From positions 1,195,699-1,259,698 of the forward strand of contig NZ_OMPC01000009.1 in assembly GCF_900312675.1 (NCBI RefSeq): a stretch of 64,000 bases of DNA, in the 5' to 3' direction. Made by a program: the position numbers and the translations under genes. The stretch comes from Aliivibrio sp. EL58 (GTDB lineage Bacteria > Pseudomonadota > Gammaproteobacteria > Enterobacterales > Vibrionaceae). Positions 50,829 to 59,691 of this stretch are shown one piece after another; position 1 is the stretch's first letter; the number at the start of each line of letters is the position of its first letter. The notes beneath the pieces were generated by a model that searched no databases, had not been told where the DNA came from, and saw only the letters and a program-made list of their open reading frames with translations.

Positions 50829-51989
50829 ATGAACAGTAAAAATGCTCAAAATAATCAGTATATGATTACCAATATTGATGTATTTAATGGTCAAAAAATA
50901 GAAGAAAAACAAGCTATTATTATCAATAATGACTCCATTTCATCCATCATCCCAATGGAAAAAGCGCACTCTTTAGCGATGGAAAGCGTTGATGGCCATG
51001 GCGCACTAGCTACTGCTGGCTTTATTGATATTCAACTTAATGGCTGTGGCGGCGTATTACTAAATACAGATATTAATTTGTCTACATTAGATACGATGAA
51101 TAAGACCAATGTGAAATACGGAACCACTCAGTACTTGCCAACATTGATCACCAGTACTGAAGTCGATCTCAATGACACTTTATCGTTAATGACTAGTTTT
51201 GATAATGCAGAACAAGAAGGTGTATTAGGACTTCACCTTGAAGGGCCTTTCATTAGTATAGAAAAAAAAGGGGCTCACCAAGCGCGATACATTCGAGAGC
51301 TAGACTTAACAACAGCTCAACGACTTGCAGAACATAGCTCTCACATAAAAGTATTAACGCTTGCCCCTGAGCATATCAAACAAGACGTTTTAGATTGTTT
51401 AACTGATGCTGGGATCACTGTATCTATTGGACATACCAACGCAACGTACGATCAAGTCAATTCACGTTCTGGTTTTAGTATGGCAACGCATTTATATAAT
51501 GCAATGACACCTCTTGGCTCAAGAGAACCTGGTGTAGTTGGTTATATTTTCGATAAAAAGCCTCATGCTGGCATTATTGTAGATGGTATTCATGCTTCTT
51601 ACCCATCGGTTCGAATTGCCCACCAACAACTAAAAGAAAAACTCTTTTTAGTTACCGATGCCGTAACGCCTGCAGGAACGGATTTAACTGAATTTGATAT
51701 GGCAGGAACTCAAGCCTATGTGACAGATGGAAAATGTCATTATGAAGATGGAACTATTGCAGGTGCAGCAATTACCATGATTGATGGGGTTAGAAATTTA
51801 ATTAATCATGTGGGTTTATCAAAAGAAGAAGCGTTAAGAATGGCGAGTTTATACCCAGCTCAAGCATTAAAAATAGATGATGAATACGGACAGTTAAAAG
51901 AAAACTACAAAGCAAACATTACCCTGATCGACAGTAATAATGACATCACGACGACGATTCAGATGGGTAAGCTTGTTTATCAGAAATAA
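50829..51989 (+). CDS. nagA: N-acetylglucosamine-6-phosphate deacetylase
   Basis: 386 residues from the ATG at 50829 (AAGG upstream). A second ATG 11 codons in is possible. It has the amidohydrolase fold, with GFIDIQLNGCGGV near residue 65, the metal Glu in LHLEGPFIS near residue 138, His in SIGHTNA near residue 200, THLYNAM near residue 220 and the catalytic Asp in LVTDAV near residue 280. It produces glucosamine-6-phosphate. Being placed inside the nan cluster suggests a copy dedicated to sialic acid. Confidence 0.94.
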   Translation: MNSKNAQNNQYMITNIDVFNGQKIEEKQAIIINNDSISSIIPMEKAHSLAMESVDGHGALATAGFIDIQLNGCGGVLLNTDINLSTLDTMNKTNVKYGTTQYLPTLITSTEVDLNDTLSLMTSFDNAEQEGVLGLHLEGPFISIEKKGAHQARYIRELDLTTAQRLAEHSSHIKVLTLAPEHIKQDVLDCLTDAGITVSIGHTNATYDQVNSRSGFSMATHLYNAMTPLGSREPGVVGYIFDKKPHAGIIVDGIHASYPSVRIAHQQLKEKLFLVTDAVTPAGTDLTEFDMAGTQAYVTDGKCHYEDGTIAGAAITMIDGVRNLINHVGLSKEEALRMASLYPAQALKIDDEYGQLKENYKANITLIDSNNDITTTIQMGKLVYQK

Positions 51990-52035
51990 AAAATAGGCCG
52001 TGAAAATATCTTAATATTCACGGCCTAATTATTTT
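51990..52035. terminator. Bidirectional terminator between nagA and nanR
   Basis: TAGGCCGTGAA (51994-52004) pairs with TTCACGGCCTA (52017-52027), with an AT-rich inner extension and A/T-rich flanks on both sides. Confidence 0.88.
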
Positions 52036-52049
52036 ATATTACCAGAAAC

Positions 52050-52928
52050 TTATGACTGATTTGAAAGCGCTTCTGTCGTTTTCAATTTATTGGCTTTTGC
52101 TCCACTAATGTCGCGTTTGACTAATAATGTATAAATTAAATCCAATACGAACAACTGCGAGATCTTAGTACCAATCGAGTCACCTTGAAGTTGCCCCTGC
52201 CTATTACCATTAACTAATACATAATCAGAATATTTAGTGATATCCGAACGTGGATTATGCGTAATAGCAATCGTCGTCGCACCGTTCTCTTTTGCTAAGC
52301 GTAAAGCTTTGGTTGTTTCCACAGAATTACCCGAGTGGCTAAGACCTACCGCAAAATCTCCCGGTTGCATTAACGATGACTTAATATACATAAAATGGTT
52401 ATTGGTAAATGCATCCACATTCAAGCCAATTCGCATAAATTTATGTTTTGCACTTTCGGCTGTTAAGCCAGATGAGCCTACACCAAAAAAGTAAATCGCT
52501 TTCGCATCTTTTAGCGCTTCAGACACCGATTCCAAAGATTGAAAATTAAGAAGGTTCATGGTTTCAGACAACACGCTTTCAATGGTTGACTGCAGCTTAT
52601 GCCCTATCACTTCTGCATTATCTTCTGCGGTTACATCAGTATCAAAAATCTCCTTCTCTCTCCCCTGAAGGTTAGAGACCTCTATCGCCAGTTCCATTTT
52701 AAAATCTTGATAGCCTTTAAAACCTAATGTACGACAGAAGCGAATAATTGTCGCATCACCGGCATTAACGATCTGTGATAATTCCGCAATTGAATGCTTA
52801 CTCACTTGAGTCGCATTAGACATAACATAATCAGCAATACGTTTTGAAGACGGGGTTAGGCTATTATAAAGACTGCCTATCGTATCGATGATGTTGCCCG
52901 CTTTTATTTGAATATTGTGGTTGGACAT
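52050..52928 (-). CDS. nanR: RpiR-family regulator of sialic-acid genes
   Basis: 292 residues. An N-terminal RpiR helix-turn-helix spans about 20-85 (SKHSIAELSQIVNAGDATII is quoted as its recognition region), followed by a SIS sugar-phosphate domain (about 125-260, YFFGVGSSGLTAESAKHK). In vibrios the nan regulator is of this type and responds to ManNAc-6-phosphate. Divergence from nanA and a motif copy in its own promoter suggest autoregulation. Confidence 0.88.
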   Translation of the reverse strand: MSNHNIQIKAGNIIDTIGSLYNSLTPSSKRIADYVMSNATQVSKHSIAELSQIVNAGDATIIRFCRTLGFKGYQDFKMELAIEVSNLQGREKEIFDTDVTAEDNAEVIGHKLQSTIESVLSETMNLLNFQSLESVSEALKDAKAIYFFGVGSSGLTAESAKHKFMRIGLNVDAFTNNHFMYIKSSLMQPGDFAVGLSHSGNSVETTKALRLAKENGATTIAITHNPRSDITKYSDYVLVNGNRQGQLQGDSIGTKISQLFVLDLIYTLLVKRDISGAKANKLKTTEALSNQS

Positions 52929-52991
52929 CAGTTAATAATCCTTGAATAAAACACCCTACTCATTCCATTCTGTCACGCCACTCCTATTTTG

Positions 52992-53006
52992 TGAAGTGTA
53001 ACTCCA
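52992..53006. promoter_or_regulatory. Candidate NanR operator upstream of nanR
   Basis: TGAAGTGTAACTCCA matches the cluster's 15-bp inverted motif (6-3-6). It lies 63 bases before the nanR start codon on the minus strand. Confidence 0.6.
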
Positions 53007-53131
53007 TAATTATTATTCCTCTTTTCCACACTAAAAATCGATAAATTCGACGCATATAAAAATAATTCGTTCTAAATAACCCTTTATAGATCACATTTAC
53101 AGCATCGAACTATGATTTTCATATTGCCAAA

Positions 53132-53195
53132 TGAAACTTTACTCCATAAAATTAGTTTAACTCCAATATTGATATTTAAATGAAGGATAACTTCA
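53132..53195. promoter_or_regulatory. Array of three candidate NanR operators upstream of nanA
   Basis: TGAAACTTTACTCCA (53132-53146), ATTAGTTTAACTCCA (53151-53165) and TGAAGGATAACTTCA (53181-53195) repeat the same 15-bp pattern. Their starts are 19 and 30 bases apart, and the last site ends 24 bases before nanA. Multiple sites suggest tight control of the first committed step. Confidence 0.65.
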
Positions 53196-53219
53196 TAAAA
53201 ATAAACTAATGAGGCTTAA

Positions 53220-54113
53220 ATGAAAAAGTTAACCGGTTTAATTGCTGCTCCACATACACCTTTTGATTCTTCAAATAACGTAAACTTTGAAGAGATTGAT
53301 AAAATCGCCAAGCATTTAATCAAAGATGGCGTAAAAGGTATTTATGTATGTGGTACAACGGGTGAAGGCATTCACTGTAGTGTTGAAGAGCGTAAAGCAA
53401 TTGCTGAACGTTGGGTAAGCGCTTCTGATAATCAATTAGATATTATCATTCACACTGGTGCATTAAGTATTGTTGATACTTTAGAGCTTACACGCCATGC
53501 AGATACACTCGATATTCTAGCAACATCAGCAATTGGCCCATGTTTCTTCAAGCCGGGTAGTGTCGCTGATCTCGTTGAATATTGTGCAACTATCGCTGCC
53601 GCAGCACCATCAAAAGGCTTCTACTATTACCATTCTGGCATGTCTGGTGTGAATTTAAATATGGAAGAATTTTTAATCCAAGCCGATAAGCGCATTCCTA
53701 ATTTATCAGGACTTAAATTTAACAGCGGTGACCTATACGAATACCAACGTTGCCTTCGCGCTTGCGATGGTAAGTTTGATGTGCCATTTGGTGTTGATGA
53801 GCATCTACCAGGTGCATTAGCGGTTGGCGCTAAAAGCGCAGTAGGCAGTACTTATAACTACGCCGCTCCTCACTTCAATTCAATCATCGATGCGTTTAAT
53901 CGTGGTGATCAAGAAGCTGTATTTAATAAGATGACAAATGTTATTGAGCTTATTCGTGTCTTAGTCGATTTCGGTGGTGTAGCTGCAGGTAAAGTTGCTA
54001 TGGAGCTTCACGATATCAACGCAGGAGATCCTCGCTTACCGTTAATGCCATTAAGTGCAGAACAAAAAACAACCGTTGTAGAAAGAATGAGAGCTGCAGG
54101 CTTCATTCAATAA
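53220..54113 (+). CDS. nanA: N-acetylneuraminate lyase
   Basis: 297 residues of the DHDPS/NAL TIM-barrel family. The Schiff-base lysine is Lys166 (LSGLKFNSGD), the catalytic Tyr is Tyr137 (GFYYYHSG), and the carboxylate-binding motif GTTGEG is at residues 45-50. It splits N-acetylneuraminate into ManNAc and pyruvate, feeding NanK, NanE and NagA encoded beside it. It is transcribed alone and ends in a terminator. Confidence 0.96.
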   Translation: MKKLTGLIAAPHTPFDSSNNVNFEEIDKIAKHLIKDGVKGIYVCGTTGEGIHCSVEERKAIAERWVSASDNQLDIIIHTGALSIVDTLELTRHADTLDILATSAIGPCFFKPGSVADLVEYCATIAAAAPSKGFYYYHSGMSGVNLNMEEFLIQADKRIPNLSGLKFNSGDLYEYQRCLRACDGKFDVPFGVDEHLPGALAVGAKSAVGSTYNYAAPHFNSIIDAFNRGDQEAVFNKMTNVIELIRVLVDFGGVAAGKVAMELHDINAGDPRLPLMPLSAEQKTTVVERMRAAGFIQ

Positions 54114-54136
54114 TATATTAAACCTTCTTGCTCTAG

Positions 54137-54176
54137 AGCTGAAAAACTTCCCCCTAGGTTTTTCAGCTTTTTTTTG
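54137..54176 (+). terminator. Terminator of nanA
   Basis: AGCTGAAAAAC (54137-54147) pairs with GTTTTTCAGCT (54158-54168) and is followed by a run of seven or more T. Confidence 0.92.
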
Positions 54177-54242
54177 ATCTAGGTTTTCCCTTTTTCAACG
54201 TGTAAACTTCATGATAGTTATCATTTTAAAATGGAAAGTCTA

Positions 54243-54449
54243 ATGAAAGTATATGATTGTTGTGAGATGGTTCGTGAGTTGTATTCATTAATTGGTAGTG
54301 GCGATCAGGGTTACATCCCTCAAGCGATTACGTGTGCAGTTAAATCATTAAATGATATTGCTGCTGACGAAACGCTTCCAAAAGCAACTCGTGAAAAAGC
54401 CGCATTTGCCGCTGCAAACTTATTAATTTCTGATTTTGAGGATGAGTAA
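54243..54449 (+). CDS. yaeP: YaeP/UPF0253-family protein
   Basis: 68 residues from the ATG at 54243 ([20 protein letters not shown]). GGAAAG just upstream supports this start over the ATG 12 bases earlier. The pattern [10 protein letters not shown] near residue 21 and [16 protein letters not shown] at the end match UPF0253. The function is unknown. Its TAA overlaps the ATG of the next gene (TAATG), so the two are coupled. Confidence 0.9.
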   Translation: MKVYDCCEMVRELYSLIGSGDQGYIPQAITCAVKSLNDIAADETLPKATREKAAFAAANLLISDFEDE

Positions 54450-54637
54450 TGACACCTGAAAAAGTAGCTACAATGGATCCAATTATGTTGATGAGCATTG
54501 TTAACATGAAAATTCGAGATGAGTTTGGAGATCTTTATTGCTTAGTTAAGTTCTATGAACTAGATCAGAATGTATTAGTTAAACGATTATCTGAAGCAGG
54601 CTTCGAATATTTAGAAGAAGCAAAACAATTTAGATAA
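54449..54637 (+). CDS. DUF4250-like small protein
   Basis: 62 residues with MDPIMLMSIVNMKIRDEFGD near residue 9 and a C-terminal FEYLEEAKQFR, which fits the DUF4250 pattern as I recall it. Soluble and helical, with no signal peptide. It is coupled to yaeP by a one-base overlap, which suggests joint function. The role is unknown. Confidence 0.82.
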   Translation: MTPEKVATMDPIMLMSIVNMKIRDEFGDLYCLVKFYELDQNVLVKRLSEAGFEYLEEAKQFR

Positions 54638-54641
54638 ATAT

Positions 54642-54678
54642 AAAATAAGAGGGGTATATATTTCCCTCTTATTTTTCT
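54642..54678 (+). terminator. Terminator of the yaeP-DUF4250 pair
   Basis: AAAATAAGAGGG (54642-54653) pairs with CCCTCTTATTTT (54664-54675) around a ten-base loop and ends in T. Confidence 0.9.
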
Positions 54679-55098
54679 ATATAAACATTTCCAGTACCCC
54701 TTCCATTACCATGAAACTTTGAACGCACATTCTTATTATTAACCAATAAAAAACATAATATAAAAAGAGATATTGGTCCCATATCATTATGATACAAAAA
54801 TGCTATTAATCTTATTTAAACACATCGGAATAGTGATATTTATTCCACTTTAAAAATAAGAATGGAACAAAAAACAAAACAATTAAAATCAAAAACTTAA
54901 GTTGATAAATTGCATTTTAATCACAATTAAACATCCATTTAACTTCTATTTAATATAACAAAAATAAGATAAAAACATTTTGTTACACTTATAAAATCAG
55001 AACTTTCAAATATCCATGATAATTTTATTTTTCTTTATATTTATCGTTAATTAAGTATTTAGTTAATAGATTACCCACCAATTAAAAGTGAATTATGT
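54679..55098. other. AT-rich gap upstream of the chitinase
   Basis: About 420 bases with very low GC and no gene on either strand that I can support. It presumably contains the chitinase promoter; TTATAAAAT near 54990 is a candidate -10 region. I see no palindrome convincing enough to name as an operator. Confidence 0.5.
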
Positions 55099-57300
55099 AT
55101 GGCATTACTAACAAAAAAAATGAAGCTAAACACTATTGCATTAGCATTATTGGGAGCAGGTTTCTCTGTTCAATCACACGCAAATGACATGATAAACCCA
55201 GATGGCGGTATTGTTGTTGGCTATTGGCATAACTGGTGCGACGGTCGTGGTTATCAAGGTGGTAACGCTCCTTGTATGACATTAAAAGAAACAAATCCTA
55301 TGTATAATGTCGTTGATATTTCATTTATGAAAGTCTATGACACTTCCGAAGGTCGTATTCCGACCTTTCGCCTTGACCCAACAGTTGGTTTGAGTGAAGC
55401 TGAGTTTATTGAACAAATTCAAGAGTTGAATACTCAAGGTCGCTCTGTATTAATCGCACTTGGCGGTGCAGACGCTCATATCGAATTAAAACGTGGGGAT
55501 GAAATACCATTTGCAGACGAAGTTATCCGCTTAGTTGAACTATATGGTTTTGATGGCTTAGATATCGATTTAGAGCAAGCCGCTGTAACTGCTGCCGATA
55601 ACCAATGGGTAATTCCAGAAGCACTAAAAATAGTAAAAGATCATTATAGATCGCAAGGGAAGAATTTCCTTATTACGATGGCTCCAGAATTCCCTTACCT
55701 AAAAGCTGGTGACAAATACGTTCCTTATCTTGAGCGTTTAGAAGGGTATTATGATTGGATTAACCCACAATTCTATAACCAAGGTGGCGATGGCATTTGG
55801 GTTGATGAAGAGAACGCATGGATTACTCAAAACAGTGATGCAATGAAAGAGAAGTTTATCTACTACATCTCTGACTCATTGATCAACGGTACTCGTGGTT
55901 TTCACAAAATCCCTCACGACAAACTTGTTTTTGGTATCCCAACAAATAATGATGCTGCAGCAACAGGATTTGTTAAAGAACCCCAAGATCTTTACAACGC
56001 ATTTGATGCTCTAAAGCAGCAGGGACAACCTTTACGTGGTGTAATGACTTGGTCTATTAACTGGGATATTGGTACTGATTCTGCTGGTACTCCATATAAC
56101 AGCAGCTTTATTAATGCTTACGGCCCATATATTCACAGTCAAACGCCACCACCACCAGTGGTTGGTAAACCTGTGTTTACAGGGTTAACTGATACACGAG
56201 TTCCACACGGTAGTGTATTTGATTCATTAGCGGGAGTTACCGCAATGGATAAAGAAGACGGTAACCTAACATCATCAATTACGGTTGAGGGCTCAGTGAA
56301 CACACAGGTTCTTGGTGACAATGTACTTGCTTATAGCGTAACTGACTCTGATGGTAACGAAACGAAACAAGCTCGTAATATTGAAGTTTATAGTGCGCTT
56401 CCTGAATTAACAGGCGTTGCAAACACAACCATTAAAATAGGCTCAGATTTCAACCCTCGAACTAACGTAAAAGCAACTGATGCTGAAGATGGAGACTTAA
56501 CGTCTCAGATCTCTATTGAAGGAACAGTAAATACTTCTCTTGCAGGTAAGTACACATTAACTTATTCAGTAACAGACAGTGCGGACCAAACTACAACAGC
56601 ACAGCGTACAATTACGGTAAATGATGGTTCACAAGTTTGTGTTAACCCATGGAAAGCCGATCAAGTTTATTTAACTGACGAAACAGTAAGCCATAACGGA
56701 AAAACATGGCAAGCTGGCTGGTGGACACAAGGTGATGAACCCGGCACAACCGGAGAATGGGGAGTTTGGAAACAAATTGGTGATAATGATTGTGGTGGTG
56801 TAACTCCAGAACCCGGTATTGAGTTAACGGCAAAAATCACAGATCTCAGCAATGAATATTCAATTGTAAACTCAACTGCTAACGTAACGTTTTCTATTAC
56901 AACAAATGATACCGCTTCTGTAACGGTTGATATCATTGACCGTATGGGCAACAGCATTGCATCGGAATCAACCTCAATAACTGGTATTCAAGCTGTTTCT
57001 TTAACGTTAAACAACGTTGAATCCGGTTATTACTCAATGCGTTTATTAGCATCGAACGCTGATGACTCGGTAGAAGAACGTTACAGCTTTAATCTAGTTT
57101 CTGAAGATACGCCAACACCACCACCAACCGATATTCCTGCATATGAAGTAGGTAAAACATACGCAGATGGCGAACAAGTTCTAGGTTCTGATGGAAACAT
57201 TTATCAGTGTAAGCCTTGGCCATACACACCATGGTGTTCAAGTGCATCTTATGCTCCAGCAGAAAGTCAATACTGGGCTGACGCTTGGGATAAGGTATAA
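55099..57300 (+). CDS. Secreted GH18 chitinase with Ig-like and chitin-binding modules
   Basis: 733 residues. The signal peptide (1-28) ends at QSHA. A GH18 catalytic domain spans about 33-345, with the full catalytic motif DGLDIDLE at residues 152-159 (proton donor Glu159) and QFYNQGG near residue 230. A Pro-rich linker (PPPP) precedes two Ig-like repeats (about 352-432 and 433-508, each with an EDG-LTS stretch). Then come a CBM5/12-like module (about 513-555, WKADQVYLTDETV and Trp pairs), a further beta domain (about 566-660) and a C-terminal chitin-binding module (about 675-733) with paired Cys and Trp. It hydrolyses chitin outside the cell. Confidence 0.94.
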   Translation: MALLTKKMKLNTIALALLGAGFSVQSHANDMINPDGGIVVGYWHNWCDGRGYQGGNAPCMTLKETNPMYNVVDISFMKVYDTSEGRIPTFRLDPTVGLSEAEFIEQIQELNTQGRSVLIALGGADAHIELKRGDEIPFADEVIRLVELYGFDGLDIDLEQAAVTAADNQWVIPEALKIVKDHYRSQGKNFLITMAPEFPYLKAGDKYVPYLERLEGYYDWINPQFYNQGGDGIWVDEENAWITQNSDAMKEKFIYYISDSLINGTRGFHKIPHDKLVFGIPTNNDAAATGFVKEPQDLYNAFDALKQQGQPLRGVMTWSINWDIGTDSAGTPYNSSFINAYGPYIHSQTPPPPVVGKPVFTGLTDTRVPHGSVFDSLAGVTAMDKEDGNLTSSITVEGSVNTQVLGDNVLAYSVTDSDGNETKQARNIEVYSALPELTGVANTTIKIGSDFNPRTNVKATDAEDGDLTSQISIEGTVNTSLAGKYTLTYSVTDSADQTTTAQRTITVNDGSQVCVNPWKADQVYLTDETVSHNGKTWQAGWWTQGDEPGTTGEWGVWKQIGDNDCGGVTPEPGIELTAKITDLSNEYSIVNSTANVTFSITTNDTASVTVDIIDRMGNSIASESTSITGIQAVSLTLNNVESGYYSMRLLASNADDSVEERYSFNLVSEDTPTPPPTDIPAYEVGKTYADGEQVLGSDGNIYQCKPWPYTPWCSSASYAPAESQYWADAWDKV

Positions 57301-57344
57301 ATAAAAGCGCTAAAATATACAAACGTATTTAAAAGTAACACATA

Positions 57345-57378
57345 GAAAAAAGCCAGCATATCAATGCTGGCTTTTTAT
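57345..57378. terminator. Bidirectional terminator after the chitinase
   Basis: AAAAAGCCAGCA (57347-57358) pairs with TGCTGGCTTTTT (57365-57376) around a six-base loop, between convergent genes. Confidence 0.92.
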
Positions 57379-57411
57379 ATTTAACTCATTTTATTAATGC
57401 CCTAACTAATA

Positions 57412-58758
57412 TTAGAACGATGCCCAAAGAACGGTAATTACTAAGATAGGACAAACAAATTTCACATACAGAGGCCAAATCTTACCGAAGAAACCCTGTT
57501 GGAATTCTGGATAACCTTGCTCAAGTTCTTTGATTTTAGAATGTCGGCTCCATACCCAACCACCAAATACACAGAATAATAATGCTGCGACAGGTTGCAA
57601 GTACTGAGTCGCAACCATTGCAACCAAACCAAATAACTCACCAAAATTAAATACAATTATCACACTGAACACAGCAATTAGAGCACCTAAAAACCAACTT
57701 GTTGGCGTTCTTTTGGTTTTGAATCGCTCACTCACTAAAGAAACTGAACACTCAAGCATTGAAATTGAAGAGGTTAATGCTGCAATCGTTAATAGTAAGA
57801 AGAAAACAATCGCAAACAGATCACCAAACAATCCTAAGCTATCAAACATCATTGGTAATACAGTAAATACTAAGGTATCAGAACTGATTAATGAACCATC
57901 TTCTGCATAGATTTGAACGCCCTTCTCCATTGCAACAAACATTGCAGGCATTACCACTAATCCAGCAATAAATGCCACAGCCGTATCCACTAAAGTCACG
58001 TTCATTGCCATCTTAGGAAGGTTTTCTTTCTTACTTAAATATGAGCCATAGATAAGCATTGAACAGCCACCAATGGTTAACGAGAAAAAGCCTTGTCCCA
58101 TCGCTGCTAAGATCAATTTTTTATCCATTACCTTTTCAAAATCAGGGATAAGATAATGCTTCAATCCTTCAATCGCACCTTGTTGCATCATGATATAAAC
58201 AAACAATAAGCCAAATAAAACAAACAAAGCAGGCATTAAACGTGTTGACCATTTCTCAATACCGTCTTTAATTCCACCTTGTACGATTAGAATAGTTAAT
58301 ACATAAAAGATTATCGTACCCAGTAAATTACGTTCAATACTAAAACCTTTAAACCATTCAGCAAGATCATGTAATCCAACGACGTTCGCCATTGCACCAA
58401 ACAAGAAACAAATTAACCATCCGCCAACAATGCTATAGAACATCAACACTGCACTCGGGACACTCAAACCAATCCAACCAACAAAAGCACCTACACGCTT
58501 ACCTATTGGGTTAGAAGTCAATGAACGCATACTATCGACTGGGTTCGCTTGGCCATGACGACCAATCGCCATTTCAACAACAAGCATAGGAAAGGCCACC
58601 ACAAGGATCATGATAAGATAAACCAATAAGAAAGCCCCACCACCATTACTAGCAGCTTGAGTTGGGAATCCCCAAATGTTACCTAACCCAACAGCCGCGC
58701 CTGCCGCCGCTAATATAAAACCTATACGTGAACTAAAACTTTCTCTGTTACTGGTCAT
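57412..58758 (-). CDS. Sodium-dependent transporter of the NSS (neurotransmitter:sodium symporter) family
   Basis: 448 residues from the ATG at 58758 (MTSNRESFSSRIGFI). A 15-codon upstream extension is unlikely. The family signature GFILAAAGAAVGLGNIWGFP is at residues 12-31, with unwound-helix sodium-site residues, and about 11-12 helices follow. Bacterial members such as LeuT and MhsT import amino acids with sodium. The substrate is not readable from sequence. It is a single gene. Confidence 0.92.
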   Translation of the reverse strand: MTSNRESFSSRIGFILAAAGAAVGLGNIWGFPTQAASNGGGAFLLVYLIMILVVAFPMLVVEMAIGRHGQANPVDSMRSLTSNPIGKRVGAFVGWIGLSVPSAVLMFYSIVGGWLICFLFGAMANVVGLHDLAEWFKGFSIERNLLGTIIFYVLTILIVQGGIKDGIEKWSTRLMPALFVLFGLLFVYIMMQQGAIEGLKHYLIPDFEKVMDKKLILAAMGQGFFSLTIGGCSMLIYGSYLSKKENLPKMAMNVTLVDTAVAFIAGLVVMPAMFVAMEKGVQIYAEDGSLISSDTLVFTVLPMMFDSLGLFGDLFAIVFFLLLTIAALTSSISMLECSVSLVSERFKTKRTPTSWFLGALIAVFSVIIVFNFGELFGLVAMVATQYLQPVAALLFCVFGGWVWSRHSKIKELEQGYPEFQQGFFGKIWPLYVKFVCPILVITVLWASF

Positions 58759-59050
58759 TCTCTGTATCACCACACTAGTACAATGCAGGCATAATAACTT
58801 CACTAATAATGAAACACCAGTTTTAAATCTCTAATTAACTCATTTATTTACGTCACTAATAAAAGTCCAGAGCTTCCTACTTCGTTAATACGAATAAGTA
58901 ATATTATATCTATTCATTATTTATCAAAAAAAATGGTATTTAAGTGCTCTTTTTTTAAACAATACGAATAATTTCACATAATCTATTAACAACAAAAGTC
59001 CATTAGAAAAAGTAATGACAAAAGCGTCAAAATTATAATCTATTTTTTAT
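58759..59050. other. AT-rich gap upstream of the NSS transporter gene
   Basis: About 290 bases carrying the transporter's promoter region. I see no gene, strong palindrome or repeat here. The leader RNA candidate starts just beyond. Confidence 0.45.
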
Positions 59051-59079
59051 TTGACGAAATTAAAAACTACTGATAAATT
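59051..59079 (+). promoter_or_regulatory. Promoter for the leader RNA upstream of rimB-rimK
   Basis: TTGACG (59051-59056) and TAAATT (59074-59079) are separated by 17 bases, and a TG one base before the -10 gives an extended -10. Transcription would start near 59086, about 150 bases before the terminator hairpin. Confidence 0.6.
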
Positions 59080-59085
59080 CGCCGT

Positions 59086-59233
59086 CATTGAGTCACGGTG
59101 TACACATCCTATAACACCTCTCTACTTACTCCACCAAACTCCAGACTACTGAGTTATACACTCAGACAACTAGATGGTAGCCAAATGGGTTAGATATCCA
59201 CCAAGTATTAACTATACTTAGGGTGGGTTTTTT
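59086..59233 (+). ncRNA. Candidate small RNA or attenuating leader upstream of rimB-rimK
   Basis: A roughly 148-base transcript is predicted from the promoter at 59051 to an intrinsic terminator ending in six T residues, only 17 bases before the next start codon. It contains a G-poor, C/T-rich single-stranded stretch (59105-59146), a hairpin (CTGAGT at 59149-59154 with ACTCAG at 59160-59165) and the terminator stem. No ORF longer than a few codons explains it. It is either an independent sRNA, with the C/U-rich stretch as a possible target-binding region, or a conditional attenuator of the operon. It does not match any RNA family I know. Confidence 0.55.
59198..59233 (+). terminator. Terminator within the rimB-rimK leader
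   Basis: AAGTAT (59203-59208) pairs with ATACTT (59214-59219). Outside it, CCACC-type bases at 59198-59202 pair with GGTGG at 59222-59226, followed by six or more T from 59228. The placement directly in front of a gene start is unusual. Confidence 0.8.
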
Positions 59234-59250
59234 CTATTTGAGACAAATTA

Positions 59251-59691
59251 ATGACAGATAAAATCATTGTCGGATGGCGCGAATCATTAAGCCTTCCAGA
59301 ACTTGGTATTAAATTAATTAAGGCAAAAGTTGATACTGGCGCCAAAACTTCTTGCTTGCATGCTTTTAAAGTAGAGCCCTTCACAAAGGATGGTGAAGAC
59401 TGGGTCCGTTTTTGGATTCATCCAGAAAAACGTAATAACGATTTTGTGCAAATTTGTGAAGCACCAATTGTTGACCGCCGAAAAGTAAAAAGCTCAAGCG
59501 GTCAAGAAGAACTACGCTACGTTATTAAAACAATGATCCGAATCTCAGGCCAAGAATGGCCAGTTGAAATTACATTAAGTAACCGAGAAACAATGGTGTT
59601 TCGTATGTTACTAGGAAGAACAGCAATGCAAGATCGTATTGTTGTAGATCCATCGTCATCTTACCTTGTTGATTTTGAGGAAACTGTATAA
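59251..59691 (+). CDS. RimB-type retropepsin-like (ATP-dependent zinc protease family) protein
   Basis: 146 residues of the PF05618-type family: the aspartic-protease-like motif [13 protein letters not shown] near residue 26 and LLGRTAM near residue 120. In Pseudomonas the RimB protein of this family works with RimK on ribosomal protein S6 tails. Here its stop overlaps the rimK start by one base (TAATG). The family name 'ATP-dependent zinc protease' is historical; the fold is retropepsin-like. Confidence 0.87.
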   Translation: MTDKIIVGWRESLSLPELGIKLIKAKVDTGAKTSCLHAFKVEPFTKDGEDWVRFWIHPEKRNNDFVQICEAPIVDRRKVKSSSGQEELRYVIKTMIRISGQEWPVEITLSNRETMVFRMLLGRTAMQDRIVVDPSSSYLVDFEETV

